Origin: Anaerovirgula multivorans
Lineage (GTDB): Bacteria > Bacillota > Clostridia > Peptostreptococcales > Natronincolaceae
Assembly: GCF_900188145.1 (NCBI RefSeq)
Contig: NZ_FZOJ01000033.1
Coordinates: forward strand, 1-52,352
Length of the DNA: 52,352 bases
Reading direction: 5' to 3'
The position numbers and the translations under genes were made by a program. The notes under the pieces are model-generated. The model made no database searches. It was not told the origin of the DNA and saw nothing but the letters and a program-made list of their open reading frames with translations. Below, one piece after another: positions 42,070 to 51,974 of the stretch. How positions within the stretch are numbered: the stretch's first letter is position 1; every line of letters starts with the position of its first letter.

Positions 42070-43477
42070 TCTGTTCTTTTATGATTTTGAGTTTTTTTGC
42101 AACTGTTGATTGATCAACTTCTAATATTTCAGAAATTTTTCTAGTCGTTTTATATTTTTTAAAGGCTTTTAATAATAACTGCCGTTCCACTTCTTTTGTA
42201 GCTTCTTTCAAGGGTATAATTCCTCTTACCTCTATATTTGGTTCCTCTTTGATATTGAATAAATTATGATATATGTACTCGCTTTCTATATAATCTTTAT
42301 CACAAGTAATCACCAATCTCTCTATTGCATTTTCTAACTCCCTTATATTACCCTGCCAAAAATGACTTGTCAAAGTATTATGAGACTCTAATGTCAACTT
42401 TTTATTAGTACAATATTTTTCATTATATTTTTTTAAGAAAAAATGAGTTAGTATAGGAATATCCTCTACCCGTTCTCTTAATGGAGGGATATAAACAGGT
42501 AGTACGTTTAATCTATAGTATAGATCTTCTCTAAATTTCCCTTCCTTTACCATTTGTCTAAGGTCTTTATTGGTAGCTACCAATATTCTTATATCAATAT
42601 TAATAGGTGTAGACCCTCCAACCTTATAGATTTCTTGTTCTTCTAAAGCATGCAGTAGCTTTACTTGGAGATGAAGCGGAATTTCTGCTATCTCATCTAA
42701 AAATAAAGTTCCTTTGTTGGCTATCTCAAAAAATCCTTTCTTCCCCTCCCTCAATGCTCCTGTAAACGCTCCCTCACTATAACCAAAAAGTTCTGATTCC
42801 AATAAACTTTCAGTAATAGCTCCACAGTTTACTTGAATAAAGGGCTTTTCTCGACGATGACTCATCTTGTGAATCGTTTTAGCTATTAAACTTTTTCCCA
42901 CACCTGTTTCTCCTTGCAATAAAACAGTTGCATCTACAGTTGATACCTGCTTTATTAGGTTCAAAACCTTCTTCATTATAGGATTTTCTCCTATAATAAA
43001 ATTTTCTTGTAATTCCTGCTTTCTATGAAGTTCTTCTCTATACCAATCCAATAACTCTTCTGTTTCTTTCAGCCTATGGTTTAATTTTTCTACCTCTGTA
43101 ATATCTCTAGAAATATTGATGGCTTTTTTTAAGTTTCCAACCTCGTCAAACATAGGTATTCCTGTCACCATAAATATTTTTCCAGTACGTGTTCTTTGTA
43201 TACTAAATTCTTTTTGTTTGCTTTCTATTACAACCACTGTCATAGATTTATCAATAATTCCTTTTTTTTCTAACAAATAAGCACTTTGACCAAGAATTTC
43301 ATCATCAGAAACTCCAAAATTTTCTTCTGCCCCTTTACTGATCCGTAAAAAAACTCCCTTATCATCAGCAATACTGATAAAATCAACAGTGCTATCTAAT
43401 ATTAGTTTTGACTCCTCATATATTTCTTTATATTGCTTTAATTCCTGCAATAAGAAATCCTTTTCTTTTTCCTCCAT
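42062..43477 (-). CDS. sigma-54-dependent transcriptional activator with PAS domain
   Basis: A 471-residue enhancer-binding protein. An N-terminal PAS sensor (about 25-125) is followed by a short coiled coil and the AAA+ domain, with Walker A GETGVGKS, the sigma-54-contacting GAFTGA, and Walker B GTLFLDEIAE. A C-terminal helix-turn-helix (KYKTTRKISEILEVDQSTVAKKLK) ends the protein. The ATG with GAGAGGTG upstream is preferred to a GTG three codons earlier. It very likely activates the transporter-M20 operon downstream in response to a ligand sensed by PAS. Confidence 0.95.
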   Translation of the reverse strand: MEEKEKDFLLQELKQYKEIYEESKLILDSTVDFISIADDKGVFLRISKGAEENFGVSDDEILGQSAYLLEKKGIIDKSMTVVVIESKQKEFSIQRTRTGKIFMVTGIPMFDEVGNLKKAINISRDITEVEKLNHRLKETEELLDWYREELHRKQELQENFIIGENPIMKKVLNLIKQVSTVDATVLLQGETGVGKSLIAKTIHKMSHRREKPFIQVNCGAITESLLESELFGYSEGAFTGALREGKKGFFEIANKGTLFLDEIAEIPLHLQVKLLHALEEQEIYKVGGSTPINIDIRILVATNKDLRQMVKEGKFREDLYYRLNVLPVYIPPLRERVEDIPILTHFFLKKYNEKYCTNKKLTLESHNTLTSHFWQGNIRELENAIERLVITCDKDYIESEYIYHNLFNIKEEPNIEVRGIIPLKEATKEVERQLLLKAFKKYKTTRKISEILEVDQSTVAKKLKIIKEQKR

Positions 43478-43645
43478 ACTATTCACCTCTCACCATAATA
43501 AAAGAGACTAGGTTTTTTATTATTTCTATGATATCATAATTTTTCAATTTCTTAAGTATAAAAAGTTTTTGTTAAAGGCAATACTTTATTTAGGTACAGT
43601 TTGGTGCTACTACCTGTGGAATAAAATTTTAAGGGGGTTAATAAA

Positions 43646-43849
43646 ATGAAAAGTACCAATGAGATAGATATTATTGCTCAAATAAGTGATATGAAAAATA
43701 TTGATTATAGAAACACCTTAGCTATTGCTACCTTAATCGAACTACTCATCGAAAAGCGAGTTATTACTCGTCATGAATTTGCTAGAAAAGCTAATGGATT
43801 AGATAATATGTCTTTAGAAGAATTAAAGCAGTTAAGAACTCGTTTTTAA
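43646..43849 (+). CDS. small hypothetical protein, 67 aa
   Basis: A helical, charged small protein (LAIATLIELLIEKRVITRHEFARKANGLDNMSLEELKQLRTRF). AAGGGGG lies 8 nt before the ATG, and a strong terminator follows. Not recognised. It stands alone on the plus strand between divergent and convergent minus-strand genes. Confidence 0.65.
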   Translation: MKSTNEIDIIAQISDMKNIDYRNTLAIATLIELLIEKRVITRHEFARKANGLDNMSLEELKQLRTRF

Positions 43850-43877
43850 GCTAAAAAAAGTTCTTGATTTAAATAAA

Positions 43878-43920
43878 GCACCCTTTGAAAAATTTTTCAG
43901 AGGGTGCCTATTTGTGTTTT
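43878..43920. terminator. bidirectional terminator
   Basis: GCACCCTTTGAAAAA pairs with TTTTTCAGAGGGTGC. It is shared by the small plus-strand gene and the convergent UPF0182 gene. Confidence 0.85.
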
Positions 43921-46694
43921 TAATTTCTGGTTTCAACGTCTAACTGTTTCAAAATTTCCTCTAATTCCTTAATATACCTCCCATATTCTGCCCAATCTCC
44001 CTCTTGAGAAGAACGGTTAGCATTTTCAAACACTTCATTTGCTCTTCTAATAAGATTTTCAACACCCTCTACCTTTTCTTCTTCGGGGGCCTGTGGCGTT
44101 TCTGGTCTTTCTTCCCTCTCCTCACCTTCCTCAGCAGGAGCTGTTGGTGTAGTTTTACCAAAAATCTTCTCCAAAGCTAAATCTAAGGTTGTTTCCATAA
44201 CAATTTGATCTCGATAAGCAACGATAACCATTTTAACTTCTGGTAAGCTGTTTTGTGTAGAAGATCGAATGTATAGTGGTTCAACATACAGTATTGAATT
44301 TTCTATAGGAATCACTAAAAGATTTCCTCTAATAACAGAGGATCCCCCATCTCCCCACAGGGTTAAGTTTTGGGAAATTTGTGAATCTCCATCAATTCTG
44401 TTCTCAATCTGCATTGGACCGTAAATATTTCTATCCTTTGGTAGCTGATAAAGGATTAATTGGCCATAATGCTCACCATCATTTCTAGCCTTCAATATGG
44501 CTGTCATATTAGGGAGTGTACTTGGAGTATAGGGTACGGATAGAACAAATTCTTCCTTCTCTTCCCCTGGTAGTTTCATAATCATATATTGAGATTCAAT
44601 ATTTTGTTGACTAACGTCATATCTTTCCTGAGCAAGATTCCAAACATCCTCTCTTGAATAGAAAATAGATGGATTCGTAATATGATAAAGTTCATAGACC
44701 TCTGATTGAATATCAAATAATACTTGCGGATAGCGAACATGACTTCTAAGACCTTCTGGCATTTCTTCTAAATCTTTAAATAGCTCAGGAAAAATATTTT
44801 TATAGGTTTGAATAACAGGGTCGTTATTATCTGAGATATAATAGCTAACATCACCATTATAAGCATCGATTACTACCTTTACTGAGTTTCTAATATAGTT
44901 ATTTCTTCCTGCCATATAAGGGGTAGAATAGGGATAATTACCAGTGATGGTATAACCATCGATCATCCAATAAAGACGTCCTTCTTCAATGACAATATAA
45001 GGATCTTCATCATAAGAAATAAAAGGAGCTATTTTATTAACACGATCCACCACATTTCTATGGAGGACAATTTTACTATCGGAGGTGATACTATTGGAAA
45101 TCAATATTTTTAAACTCCCTTGACGAAGGGTATACAATAATCGATTGAAGCCCTTTAAAGGAATACCCGCTGTTCCCTCATAAATAGTTTCCGCATTGGC
45201 ATCCCCCCCTAAAGGATAATCAAATTCTTTCTCTTTCGTATTTACAACAATATATTCGTCTGTTAATTCACCAAAATAAATCTCAGGTCTTTCAATATTT
45301 ATATCAACACTACTTATAGGAGGAATGTTTCTAATTAAAAGCTCCGGTTGTCCCTCGCTGGTTACCGCATTGACTGGCGACAAAGCAACACCATAACCAT
45401 GAGTATATTTTAAATGCTGATTAATCCATGTTTTAGCATTTTCATTTAATTTGTTTTGATCTAACTCCCGAGGAGCTAAGAAAACCTGTTTATACTCTCC
45501 ATTAATCTTATATCGGTCAATATCTACATCTACAAAGCGATAGTAGGGTCTTATGGCTTGTAGTTGGTTATAGGATTCTATTGTTGGTCTATAATCGTTA
45601 ATTCGAATGTTTTTAATAGTTTCTTTATTATTTTCTAAATCTTCTACTGTTAACGTATTGCTTACATCAAACTCTTTAACAGTAACATCCTTTAATCCAT
45701 AGGCACTTCTTGTATATTTAATATTATTTTCAATATAAGGAGTTTCCTTAGCCATAACATTAGGATCTACCACTAGCTTTTCTACCCCTAGAACAGCCAT
45801 ATTTCCTAATAAAGTAATCAAAATAAGACTAGCTGGTACCAACAAAGCTTTTTTCCATTCTTTTTTAGAGTATCCATATAATAAAGCTGCAGCTGATAAT
45901 AGAGCAATTACCATTTGTACTCTATATAAAATCAAACTTACATGAATATCTGTGTATCCTGCCCCATAAACAGCACCAGTAGAAGAATATAATAAATGAT
46001 AAGCTCCTAAATAGAAGTTTGCTGCCATAATAATAAAGAAAATCATCCCAATAATAGTTAATTGCCTCATTCCTAATTGGGTAAAATTCTTTAAAAAGTT
46101 TTTGTTCCACTTTGCCTCTTGTTCTGATTGATAATAGGTTGGCTGTTTTATTGTAAACATTGCTATATAAAAAACAAAGGTAACTACTACTAAAGCCACT
46201 AATAAACCAACTAATGTGCTTAGCAGCTGTTCTATTACTGGTAGTTGAAAAATATAAAAAGATAGGTCTTTGTTAAATATAGGATCTGCTAAATCAAAAC
46301 CTTCTGCATGAAAAAAGGTTAACAGATTGAACCATAGCTTCCCTGCTATTGAAGAAGCTGTAATAAAACCTAAAAATATAGAGGGTAATATCAATATTTT
46401 ATTTATTGTTTTTTCACTTGTTCCTATATCATAAACCTGTGTCTTCTTGTAATAATCTTTTTTTAATATAATCAAATAAATATAATAAAATACAGTAGAA
46501 ACAATAAAAATAGGTATACCTAGTTTTAATTGTGTTTTTAGCTTTGTTAAAAATACCTGTCCATAGCCTAACTCAGAAAACCATTGATAATCAGCTACAA
46601 AATTTAAAGTCTGCCTAAAAAAAACAATGAAAATAAAAAAAGCTATAGCTAGGAAAGCCCCTAATAGCTTTTTACGATTTTTCAAATCCTCCAC
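43920..46694 (-). CDS. UPF0182 family membrane protein
   Basis: A 924-residue protein of the UPF0182 (COG1615) family. It has about seven N-terminal transmembrane helices, starting with KKLLGAFLAIAFFIFIVFF, then a large extracytoplasmic domain of about 580 residues. The family motifs FVADYQWFSELGYGQVFLTKL and the YDEDPYIVIEEGRLYWMIDGYTITGNYPYS region are visible. A Glu/Pro-rich linker (about 845-875) precedes a short C-terminal helix pair. Function of the family is unknown. Monocistronic. Confidence 0.95.
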   Translation of the reverse strand: MEDLKNRKKLLGAFLAIAFFIFIVFFRQTLNFVADYQWFSELGYGQVFLTKLKTQLKLGIPIFIVSTVFYYIYLIILKKDYYKKTQVYDIGTSEKTINKILILPSIFLGFITASSIAGKLWFNLLTFFHAEGFDLADPIFNKDLSFYIFQLPVIEQLLSTLVGLLVALVVVTFVFYIAMFTIKQPTYYQSEQEAKWNKNFLKNFTQLGMRQLTIIGMIFFIIMAANFYLGAYHLLYSSTGAVYGAGYTDIHVSLILYRVQMVIALLSAAALLYGYSKKEWKKALLVPASLILITLLGNMAVLGVEKLVVDPNVMAKETPYIENNIKYTRSAYGLKDVTVKEFDVSNTLTVEDLENNKETIKNIRINDYRPTIESYNQLQAIRPYYRFVDVDIDRYKINGEYKQVFLAPRELDQNKLNENAKTWINQHLKYTHGYGVALSPVNAVTSEGQPELLIRNIPPISSVDINIERPEIYFGELTDEYIVVNTKEKEFDYPLGGDANAETIYEGTAGIPLKGFNRLLYTLRQGSLKILISNSITSDSKIVLHRNVVDRVNKIAPFISYDEDPYIVIEEGRLYWMIDGYTITGNYPYSTPYMAGRNNYIRNSVKVVIDAYNGDVSYYISDNNDPVIQTYKNIFPELFKDLEEMPEGLRSHVRYPQVLFDIQSEVYELYHITNPSIFYSREDVWNLAQERYDVSQQNIESQYMIMKLPGEEKEEFVLSVPYTPSTLPNMTAILKARNDGEHYGQLILYQLPKDRNIYGPMQIENRIDGDSQISQNLTLWGDGGSSVIRGNLLVIPIENSILYVEPLYIRSSTQNSLPEVKMVIVAYRDQIVMETTLDLALEKIFGKTTPTAPAEEGEEREERPETPQAPEEEKVEGVENLIRRANEVFENANRSSQEGDWAEYGRYIKELEEILKQLDVETRN

Positions 46695-46740
46695 TCTCCT
46701 TTATAGTAACTAACAAATTTAACTTAGTCATAATAAAAAC

Positions 46741-46784
46741 TTCCTATAGTATAATATATTTTCATTATACTATAGGAAGCTTTT
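46741..46784. terminator. bidirectional terminator
   Basis: A perfect 16-bp inverted repeat CTTCCTATAGTATAAT/ATTATACTATAGGAAG lies after the PTS-IIC-like gene. Confidence 0.85.
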
Positions 46785-46793
46785 ATTTTCAAA

Positions 46794-47843
46794 CTATTGA
46801 TTTAATTTCATGTCCCCTAGCTTAATCCACCCTTTTTTTCTCATATATTCAGCAATAATAAAAGTAAGAATAGCTGGCAAAACAAAGTGTAAAAAGATTA
46901 CTTTTATCAGTACTACAGTGGAAGAATTTCCATTTTCTGTAACCATTTTGGCAAAGGTTCCAAACTGACCTACCAAACCACTGGTGCCCATTCCTGCTCC
47001 TATACTATTGTTTTCCATATAAAATACATAGGTAGCTAAGGGTCCTAAAATAGCACTTGCTAGTGTTGGTGGAATCCATATGAGGGGATTTTTAATGATA
47101 TTAGGTACTTGTAGCATGCTGGTCCCTAATCCTTGAGCAATTAAACCTCCAAAACCATTTTCTCTATAGCTGGCTATACCAAATCCTATCATTTGGGTAG
47201 CACATCCTACAACTGCAGCTCCTGCTGCTAATCCATTCAAGCCTAATGATATGGCTAATGCAGCACTGCTTATAGGTAGCGTTAAAATCATACCCATTAA
47301 GGCTGCTACTAAAATACCCATAGGAATTGGATGAATGACAGTAAGACTATTAATGATTTCTCCCAATCCAGTCATCATAGCTGCAACAGCAGGTCCTATA
47401 AAATTTCCGGCTAATCCTCCTGTTATAATGGTAAGAGCAGGAATTAATACGATGTCTACCTTTGTTTTACCTGCTATTCGTTTTGCTATTTCTGCCCCGA
47501 TCAAAGCTGCTACAAAAGCTCCTACCGGTTCTCCCACCTTTATGCTATAGATTCCTGCCTCTGTTAAAAATATAGTGTTAGCTCCAATAGCCCCAGTGGC
47601 GATAGAGGCAAATATGCCTAATGAAGGAGCTCCCACTGCAAAAGCCACTCCAGCGCCAATAGCTGGTCCCATTAAAAACTGAGCTATTTGTCCAAAGGAG
47701 GCCAATAATGGAATGTTTACTTGTTCTCCTATTTGCTTCAATATAAGCCCAATAATTAGTGAAGAAAACAATCCCAAAGCCATACCATTTAATGCTTTGG
47801 TAAAGTAGTCTCTAATAGATACTTTAGTATTATTAATTTCCAT
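46794..47843 (-). CDS. PTS_EIIC_2-type membrane protein in the NAD operon
   Basis: A 349-residue, very hydrophobic Gly/Ala-rich protein with 9-10 helices. It resembles the standalone PTS IIC-like family PF13303 (GPAIGAGVAFAVGAPSLGIFA, NFIGPAVAAMMTGLGEIIN, GTSGLVGQFG). No IIA or IIB domain is present. Its ATG overlaps the nadC stop (TGATG), so it is the fourth gene of the nad operon. Under NiaR control it may move nicotinate or a related precursor rather than a sugar; this is inferred from position only. Confidence 0.82.
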   Translation of the reverse strand: MEINNTKVSIRDYFTKALNGMALGLFSSLIIGLILKQIGEQVNIPLLASFGQIAQFLMGPAIGAGVAFAVGAPSLGIFASIATGAIGANTIFLTEAGIYSIKVGEPVGAFVAALIGAEIAKRIAGKTKVDIVLIPALTIITGGLAGNFIGPAVAAMMTGLGEIINSLTVIHPIPMGILVAALMGMILTLPISSAALAISLGLNGLAAGAAVVGCATQMIGFGIASYRENGFGGLIAQGLGTSMLQVPNIIKNPLIWIPPTLASAILGPLATYVFYMENNSIGAGMGTSGLVGQFGTFAKMVTENGNSSTVVLIKVIFLHFVLPAILTFIIAEYMRKKGWIKLGDMKLNQ

Positions 47844-48697
47844 CAAAATTCCCTCTCTTTATCATCAATGATATTCATACTAATATCTAATGCCTTTACT
47901 GAATGGGTTAACTCTCCTACAGAAATCACATCAACCCCTATTTTTGCAATTTCTAATAATCTTTCTTCTATAACATTCCCAGAAGCCTCTAAAATTGCTT
48001 TTTTCTTAGTAATTGCTACAGCTTCTTTCATAGTTTCCACACTCATATTATCCAGCATAATAATATCAGCCTTTGCTTCGAGAGCTTCCCTTAATTGATC
48101 TATTGTCTCCACCTCTACTTCTATCTTTGCAGTATGAGGAATATTTTCTCTGCATTTTTCTATTGCCTTCTTAATACTTCTAACTGCTTTAATGTGGTTA
48201 TCTTTAATCAATACTGCATCCGATAGATTAAAGCGATGATTATGACAACCTCCCATTCTTACAGCATATTTTTCTAAGACTCTAAGCCCTGGAGTAGTTT
48301 TCCTAGTATCTACCACTCGAACAGGGTATCCTTTTATTATATCATTATAGCTTTTAGCTTTAGTAGCAATTCCTGACATTCTTTGTATTAAATTTAAAGC
48401 TAATCTTTCTCCCGTTAGTAGATTTTTTGTTTTCCCTTTTAATTCTAGAATTGATTCTCCTTTAGTTACTAAGTCTCCATCTTTTTTGAAGGCTGTGAAG
48501 TGTATGCTTTCATCTATTAATTTAAATACCATTTCCACCACTTTTATACCTGCAACAACACCTTCTTCTTTTGCCTTCATGACAGCCTGCGCTTTATTGT
48601 TTTCATTAAATAAGATATCTGTGGTAATATCTGTATAATTAATATCCTCTATTAATGCATTTTTTATAATCTTTTCTACTAAGAATCTGTTATACAA
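47843..48697 (-). CDS. nadC: nicotinate-nucleotide pyrophosphorylase (carboxylating)
   Basis: A 284-residue quinolinate phosphoribosyltransferase making nicotinate mononucleotide from quinolinate and PRPP. The N-terminus has EDINYTDITTDI, followed by ERLALNLIQRMSGIAT, DTRKTTPGLRVLEKYAVRMGGCHNHRFNLSDAVLIKDNH and VEVETIDQLREAL. It lies 22 nt after nadB. Confidence 0.97.
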   Translation of the reverse strand: MYNRFLVEKIIKNALIEDINYTDITTDILFNENNKAQAVMKAKEEGVVAGIKVVEMVFKLIDESIHFTAFKKDGDLVTKGESILELKGKTKNLLTGERLALNLIQRMSGIATKAKSYNDIIKGYPVRVVDTRKTTPGLRVLEKYAVRMGGCHNHRFNLSDAVLIKDNHIKAVRSIKKAIEKCRENIPHTAKIEVEVETIDQLREALEAKADIIMLDNMSVETMKEAVAITKKKAILEASGNVIEERLLEIAKIGVDVISVGELTHSVKALDISMNIIDDKEREF

Positions 48698-48719
48698 GCA
48701 ATTCCCTCCCTATAATTCA

Positions 48720-50261
48720 TTAACCAACTAGATAATGAGAGCCAATGCTCTTTTTTCTCTTTAATGCAGCTTTAATAATTAACATTGCTACCGTTACCAT
48801 ATTATTAAGTTCATAATAGTCCATATTATCTTCTCTATATTTCATTAATTGATCCTTTATCTCTTTGATTGCCTCTAAAGCATTTTCCAGTTCTGCTTTA
48901 CTTCTTACAATACAAACCTGCTGTTGCATTATGTTTTTTAAATCCTTTCTAAGAAAATGTATTTCTATAGGAGTTTCTTTTTGATCTATAGGTTTTTTAG
49001 GATTATTGTAGTGAGAGAAAACGCTATCTTCTTTTTTATAATTAGGAATGAATTGATTAATAGCATTGGCAACTCTATTGCCAAAAACAATTCCTTCTAA
49101 TAAAGAGTTGCTAGCCAAACGGTTACTGCCATGAATTCCAGTACAGGCACATTCTCCACAGGCATATAATCCTTCTATATTGGTTTTTCCTTCTTTATTT
49201 GTCAATATACCTCCCATAACATAATGCTCTACCGGTGCTATAGGGATATAATTCTTTGTCATATCTACTCCTTTTGATAAACAGTAATTATAAATGGTAG
49301 GAAATCTATTTTTAATAAAATCTGAAGATTTATGAGTAATATCTAAATATACAAAAGGCTTATGGTTCTTTTTCATTTCTGTAAAAATACTTCTTGCTAC
49401 AATATCCCTTGGAGCTAAATCCTGCATTTCATGGTATTTTTCCATAAAAGCTTCACCATTATGATTTCTAAGGATTCCCCCTTCCCCCCTCACTGCTTCA
49501 GAAATTAGAAAACACTGCCCTCCTTCAGCACTATAGAAGGCAGTAGGATGAAATTGTATAAATTCCATATCTCCAATTTCAGCAGATGCTCTATAGGCCA
49601 TAGCTATTCCATCCCCTGTTGCTATTGTATCATTTGTTGTATTTTTGTATATTTGTCCAATACCACCAGTAGCAATAACTACCGCCTTTCCTTTATAAAA
49701 AAGCTTTTCTCCTTCTTTGTTGATTACTACAATTCCCTTTGCTGTGTTACCCTCTGTTAAGATGTCTAAAACAAAAATATCTTCATCTATTTCTATATTC
49801 CTTCTTTCTCTAACCTGTTGACTTAATATCTTTACAATTTCTTTACCAGTAGCATCCTTCACATGAAGAATACTATTTTGACTATGCCCACCCTCTCTCG
49901 CCAGCTTTAAATTACCTTTTTCATCTTTATCAAAATTCACCCCAAAAAACATCAGTTTATGGATATTTTCAGTAGATTCATCTACTAATATCTTTAAAGT
50001 CTCCAAATTATTACAATAACCCCCAGCCTTTAGAGTATCTTGAAAATGGATTTCTTTATCTATTGAAACTGCTATACCTCCTTGGGCCATTTGACTATTG
50101 TTTTTTTCTAAGGTAGCTTTACTTATTAGGGTTACCTTATATTTTGGATTAATATTTAATGCAGTAAATAAACCTGCAATCCCAGTACCCACAATAACGA
50201 TATCACTATTTACTTTTTTTAATACCTCCATATTAAAATCAGTAACATATCTATGATTCAT
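48720..50261 (-). CDS. nadB: L-aspartate oxidase
   Basis: A 513-residue flavoprotein oxidising aspartate to iminoaspartate. FAD-binding VGTGIAGLFTAL near residue 25, NNSQMAQGGIAV, GGHSQNSILH, and HGSNRLASNSLLEGIVFG are the family marks. The C-terminal helical domain is complete. ATG with AAGGAGAG upstream; 14 nt after nadA. In anaerobes the acceptor is likely fumarate. Confidence 0.96.
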   Translation of the reverse strand: MNHRYVTDFNMEVLKKVNSDIVIVGTGIAGLFTALNINPKYKVTLISKATLEKNNSQMAQGGIAVSIDKEIHFQDTLKAGGYCNNLETLKILVDESTENIHKLMFFGVNFDKDEKGNLKLAREGGHSQNSILHVKDATGKEIVKILSQQVRERRNIEIDEDIFVLDILTEGNTAKGIVVINKEGEKLFYKGKAVVIATGGIGQIYKNTTNDTIATGDGIAMAYRASAEIGDMEFIQFHPTAFYSAEGGQCFLISEAVRGEGGILRNHNGEAFMEKYHEMQDLAPRDIVARSIFTEMKKNHKPFVYLDITHKSSDFIKNRFPTIYNYCLSKGVDMTKNYIPIAPVEHYVMGGILTNKEGKTNIEGLYACGECACTGIHGSNRLASNSLLEGIVFGNRVANAINQFIPNYKKEDSVFSHYNNPKKPIDQKETPIEIHFLRKDLKNIMQQQVCIVRSKAELENALEAIKEIKDQLMKYREDNMDYYELNNMVTVAMLIIKAALKRKKSIGSHYLVG

Positions 50262-50275
50262 TATTTTTACTCTCC

Positions 50276-51202
50276 TTAGCTGATTTCCAGCATTCTTTTT
50301 AATGAATTTAATGCTCTTAATCTAACCTCTTCCTCTACAAGGATTTCCTTCTCTTCGTTCAACAAAGCTAAATAGATATCTCTTAGAGTTGTCTTTTTCA
50401 TATTGAAGCAAACAAGGGCTGGTGATAGTAAATAGAATTTCTTATGGGGATTATTCTTTCTCAGTTTGTGTAAAACTCCCATCTCCGTACCTATAACAAA
50501 GGTTTTTCCATCACTTTCAGTGGCATATTTTATAATTTCCGATGTACTTCCTATAAAATCAGCCTTCTCCACTATCTCAGGAGCGCATTCTGGATGTACT
50601 AATATAGAAGCCTCTGGATGTTGTTGTCTAACAGCATCTATCTCTGTAGTCTTTACACGATGATGGGTAATACAAAAACCTTGCCAGGAAATCACTTGTT
50701 TTTCTGGTAGTTGTCTGTCAATATAGTCCCCTAAATTCTTATCAGGAATAAATAGCACTTTATCTGAATGAACACTTTTAACAACCTTTAGGGCGTTGGA
50801 GGAGGTACAACAAATATCACTTTCAGCCTTTACTTCTGCCGAGGAATTAACATAGCATACCACTGGAACATTTGGGTTCTCCTCCTTAAATTTTCTTAAC
50901 TTTTCTACATCAATCATATCTGCCATAGGGCATCCAGCATCATAAACCGGCAACAGTACCTTTCTATCTGGAGATAGTATCTTTACACTCTCCGCCATGA
51001 AGTGTACCCCACTCAAGACAATTATATCTGCATTGGTTTTGGCAGCCTCTTGACTTAGTTTTAAAGAATCCCCTACAACATCAGCGATATCTTGTATTTC
51101 TGGTACTTGATAGTTATGAGCTAATATAACAGCTTTTTTTTCTCTTCTCAATTGATTTATTTCCTGTATCATTTCTTGATCTGTCATTGTATTTTTTGTC
51201 AT
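50276..51202 (-). CDS. nadA: quinolinate synthase
   Basis: A 308-residue 4Fe-4S enzyme making quinolinate from iminoaspartate and DHAP. It has ILAHNYQVPEIQDIADVVGDSL, CYVNSSAEVKAESD, HPECAPEIVEKADFIGSTSEI, and the late cysteine in LLSPALVCFNMKKTTL. The ATG with GAAAGGG 8 nt upstream is the start. The reading frame extends 84 nt further but that part is a non-conserved, ribosome-site-free leader. Confidence 0.96.
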   Translation of the reverse strand: MTKNTMTDQEMIQEINQLRREKKAVILAHNYQVPEIQDIADVVGDSLKLSQEAAKTNADIIVLSGVHFMAESVKILSPDRKVLLPVYDAGCPMADMIDVEKLRKFKEENPNVPVVCYVNSSAEVKAESDICCTSSNALKVVKSVHSDKVLFIPDKNLGDYIDRQLPEKQVISWQGFCITHHRVKTTEIDAVRQQHPEASILVHPECAPEIVEKADFIGSTSEIIKYATESDGKTFVIGTEMGVLHKLRKNNPHKKFYLLSPALVCFNMKKTTLRDIYLALLNEEKEILVEEEVRLRALNSLKRMLEIS

Positions 51203-51301
51203 AGTATCTACCCTTTCTAATAATAATGAATATATAATAGTAAAATACACATTCTTATAGTTTCTTACTATTATTCCAAATAGCAATTTAATCTTTGTGT
51301 T

Positions 51302-51330
51302 TTTACACTTGTCTTGTCACCTGTTGTAAA
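51302..51330. promoter_or_regulatory. NiaR-like operator before nadA
   Basis: TTTACA and TGTAAA form the ends of a 29-bp palindrome-like site around CTTGTCTTGTCACCTGT. The core resembles the TGTCTTGACA-like NiaR sites of Firmicutes and Thermotoga. It lies between niaR and nadA, where nicotinate-dependent repression is expected. Confidence 0.65.
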
Positions 51331-51346
51331 AAAATATATCATATTT

Positions 51347-51865
51347 TTACTCATTTATCAAGTAACCTTTTGCTAAAAGAGCTTCTTTCATCTTTTCAAA
51401 ACTTTTCTCATCTGGTACATCTAAGGTATGAATATGGATTCCCTCGGTTAAAGAGGATAAGGGTTCTGCTTTTTCTTTTTTAATTTTTTCTATAAATTCT
51501 TCTAATTCTCTTTTATATCCTATGTCCAATATACCTTTAATTTCTCCATAGATGGGATGTTCTACAATTACGTCAAGAACTCTAGCACCATAATCTATCA
51601 TAATTTGTAATTCTTCCTTCATGTCTTCGTAGCTAGTATGTTTTGAAACAACGGTTTTTGTTAGTTTTCTATTATCATTTTTAATCATTACATATCCTTG
51701 GGGTGTAGCAATTACATCTACACCTTGAGCCCTTAATAAAGCGATGTCCTGTACAATTACTTGTCTAGATACATCAAAAATCTTTGCTAACTCTGTTCCT
51801 TTAATAGGTTTGTTTTCTTGTTTTAGTTTAACTATAATAACTTCTCTTCTTTTTTTGCTGTTCAT
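51347..51865 (-). CDS. niaR: nicotinate-responsive transcriptional repressor NiaR
   Basis: A 172-residue regulator: N-terminal winged HTH (KGTELAKIFDVSRQVIVQDIALLRAQG) and C-terminal 3H domain with the metal/ligand histidines in KHTSYEDM, VEHPIYGEI and GIHIHTLDV. It represses NAD synthesis genes when nicotinate is available. It is directly upstream of nadA-nadB-nadC on the same strand with a matching operator between. Confidence 0.93.
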   Translation of the reverse strand: MNSKKRREVIIVKLKQENKPIKGTELAKIFDVSRQVIVQDIALLRAQGVDVIATPQGYVMIKNDNRKLTKTVVSKHTSYEDMKEELQIMIDYGARVLDVIVEHPIYGEIKGILDIGYKRELEEFIEKIKKEKAEPLSSLTEGIHIHTLDVPDEKSFEKMKEALLAKGYLINE

Positions 51866-51939
51866 CTATTTCACCTCTCTATATTATTGATTATTAGTAC
51901 CATTCTAACATAGTTCTTTTTCACGTGGAACAAAAACTA

Positions 51940-51973
51940 AAAAAAGCTCTACATGTTTTTGTAGAACTTTTTT
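51940..51973 (-). terminator. second copy of the rRNA operon terminator
   Basis: On the minus strand GTTCTACA/TGTAGAGC hairpin followed by seven T. It is identical to 52217-52250 and lies after the 5S remnant. Confidence 0.85.
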
Positions 51974-51974
51974 C

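Noticed and set aside
46794..47843. Complete sugar PTS system
   Set aside because: Only a IIC-like membrane protein; no IIA, IIB or sugar genes, and it is translationally linked to nadC.
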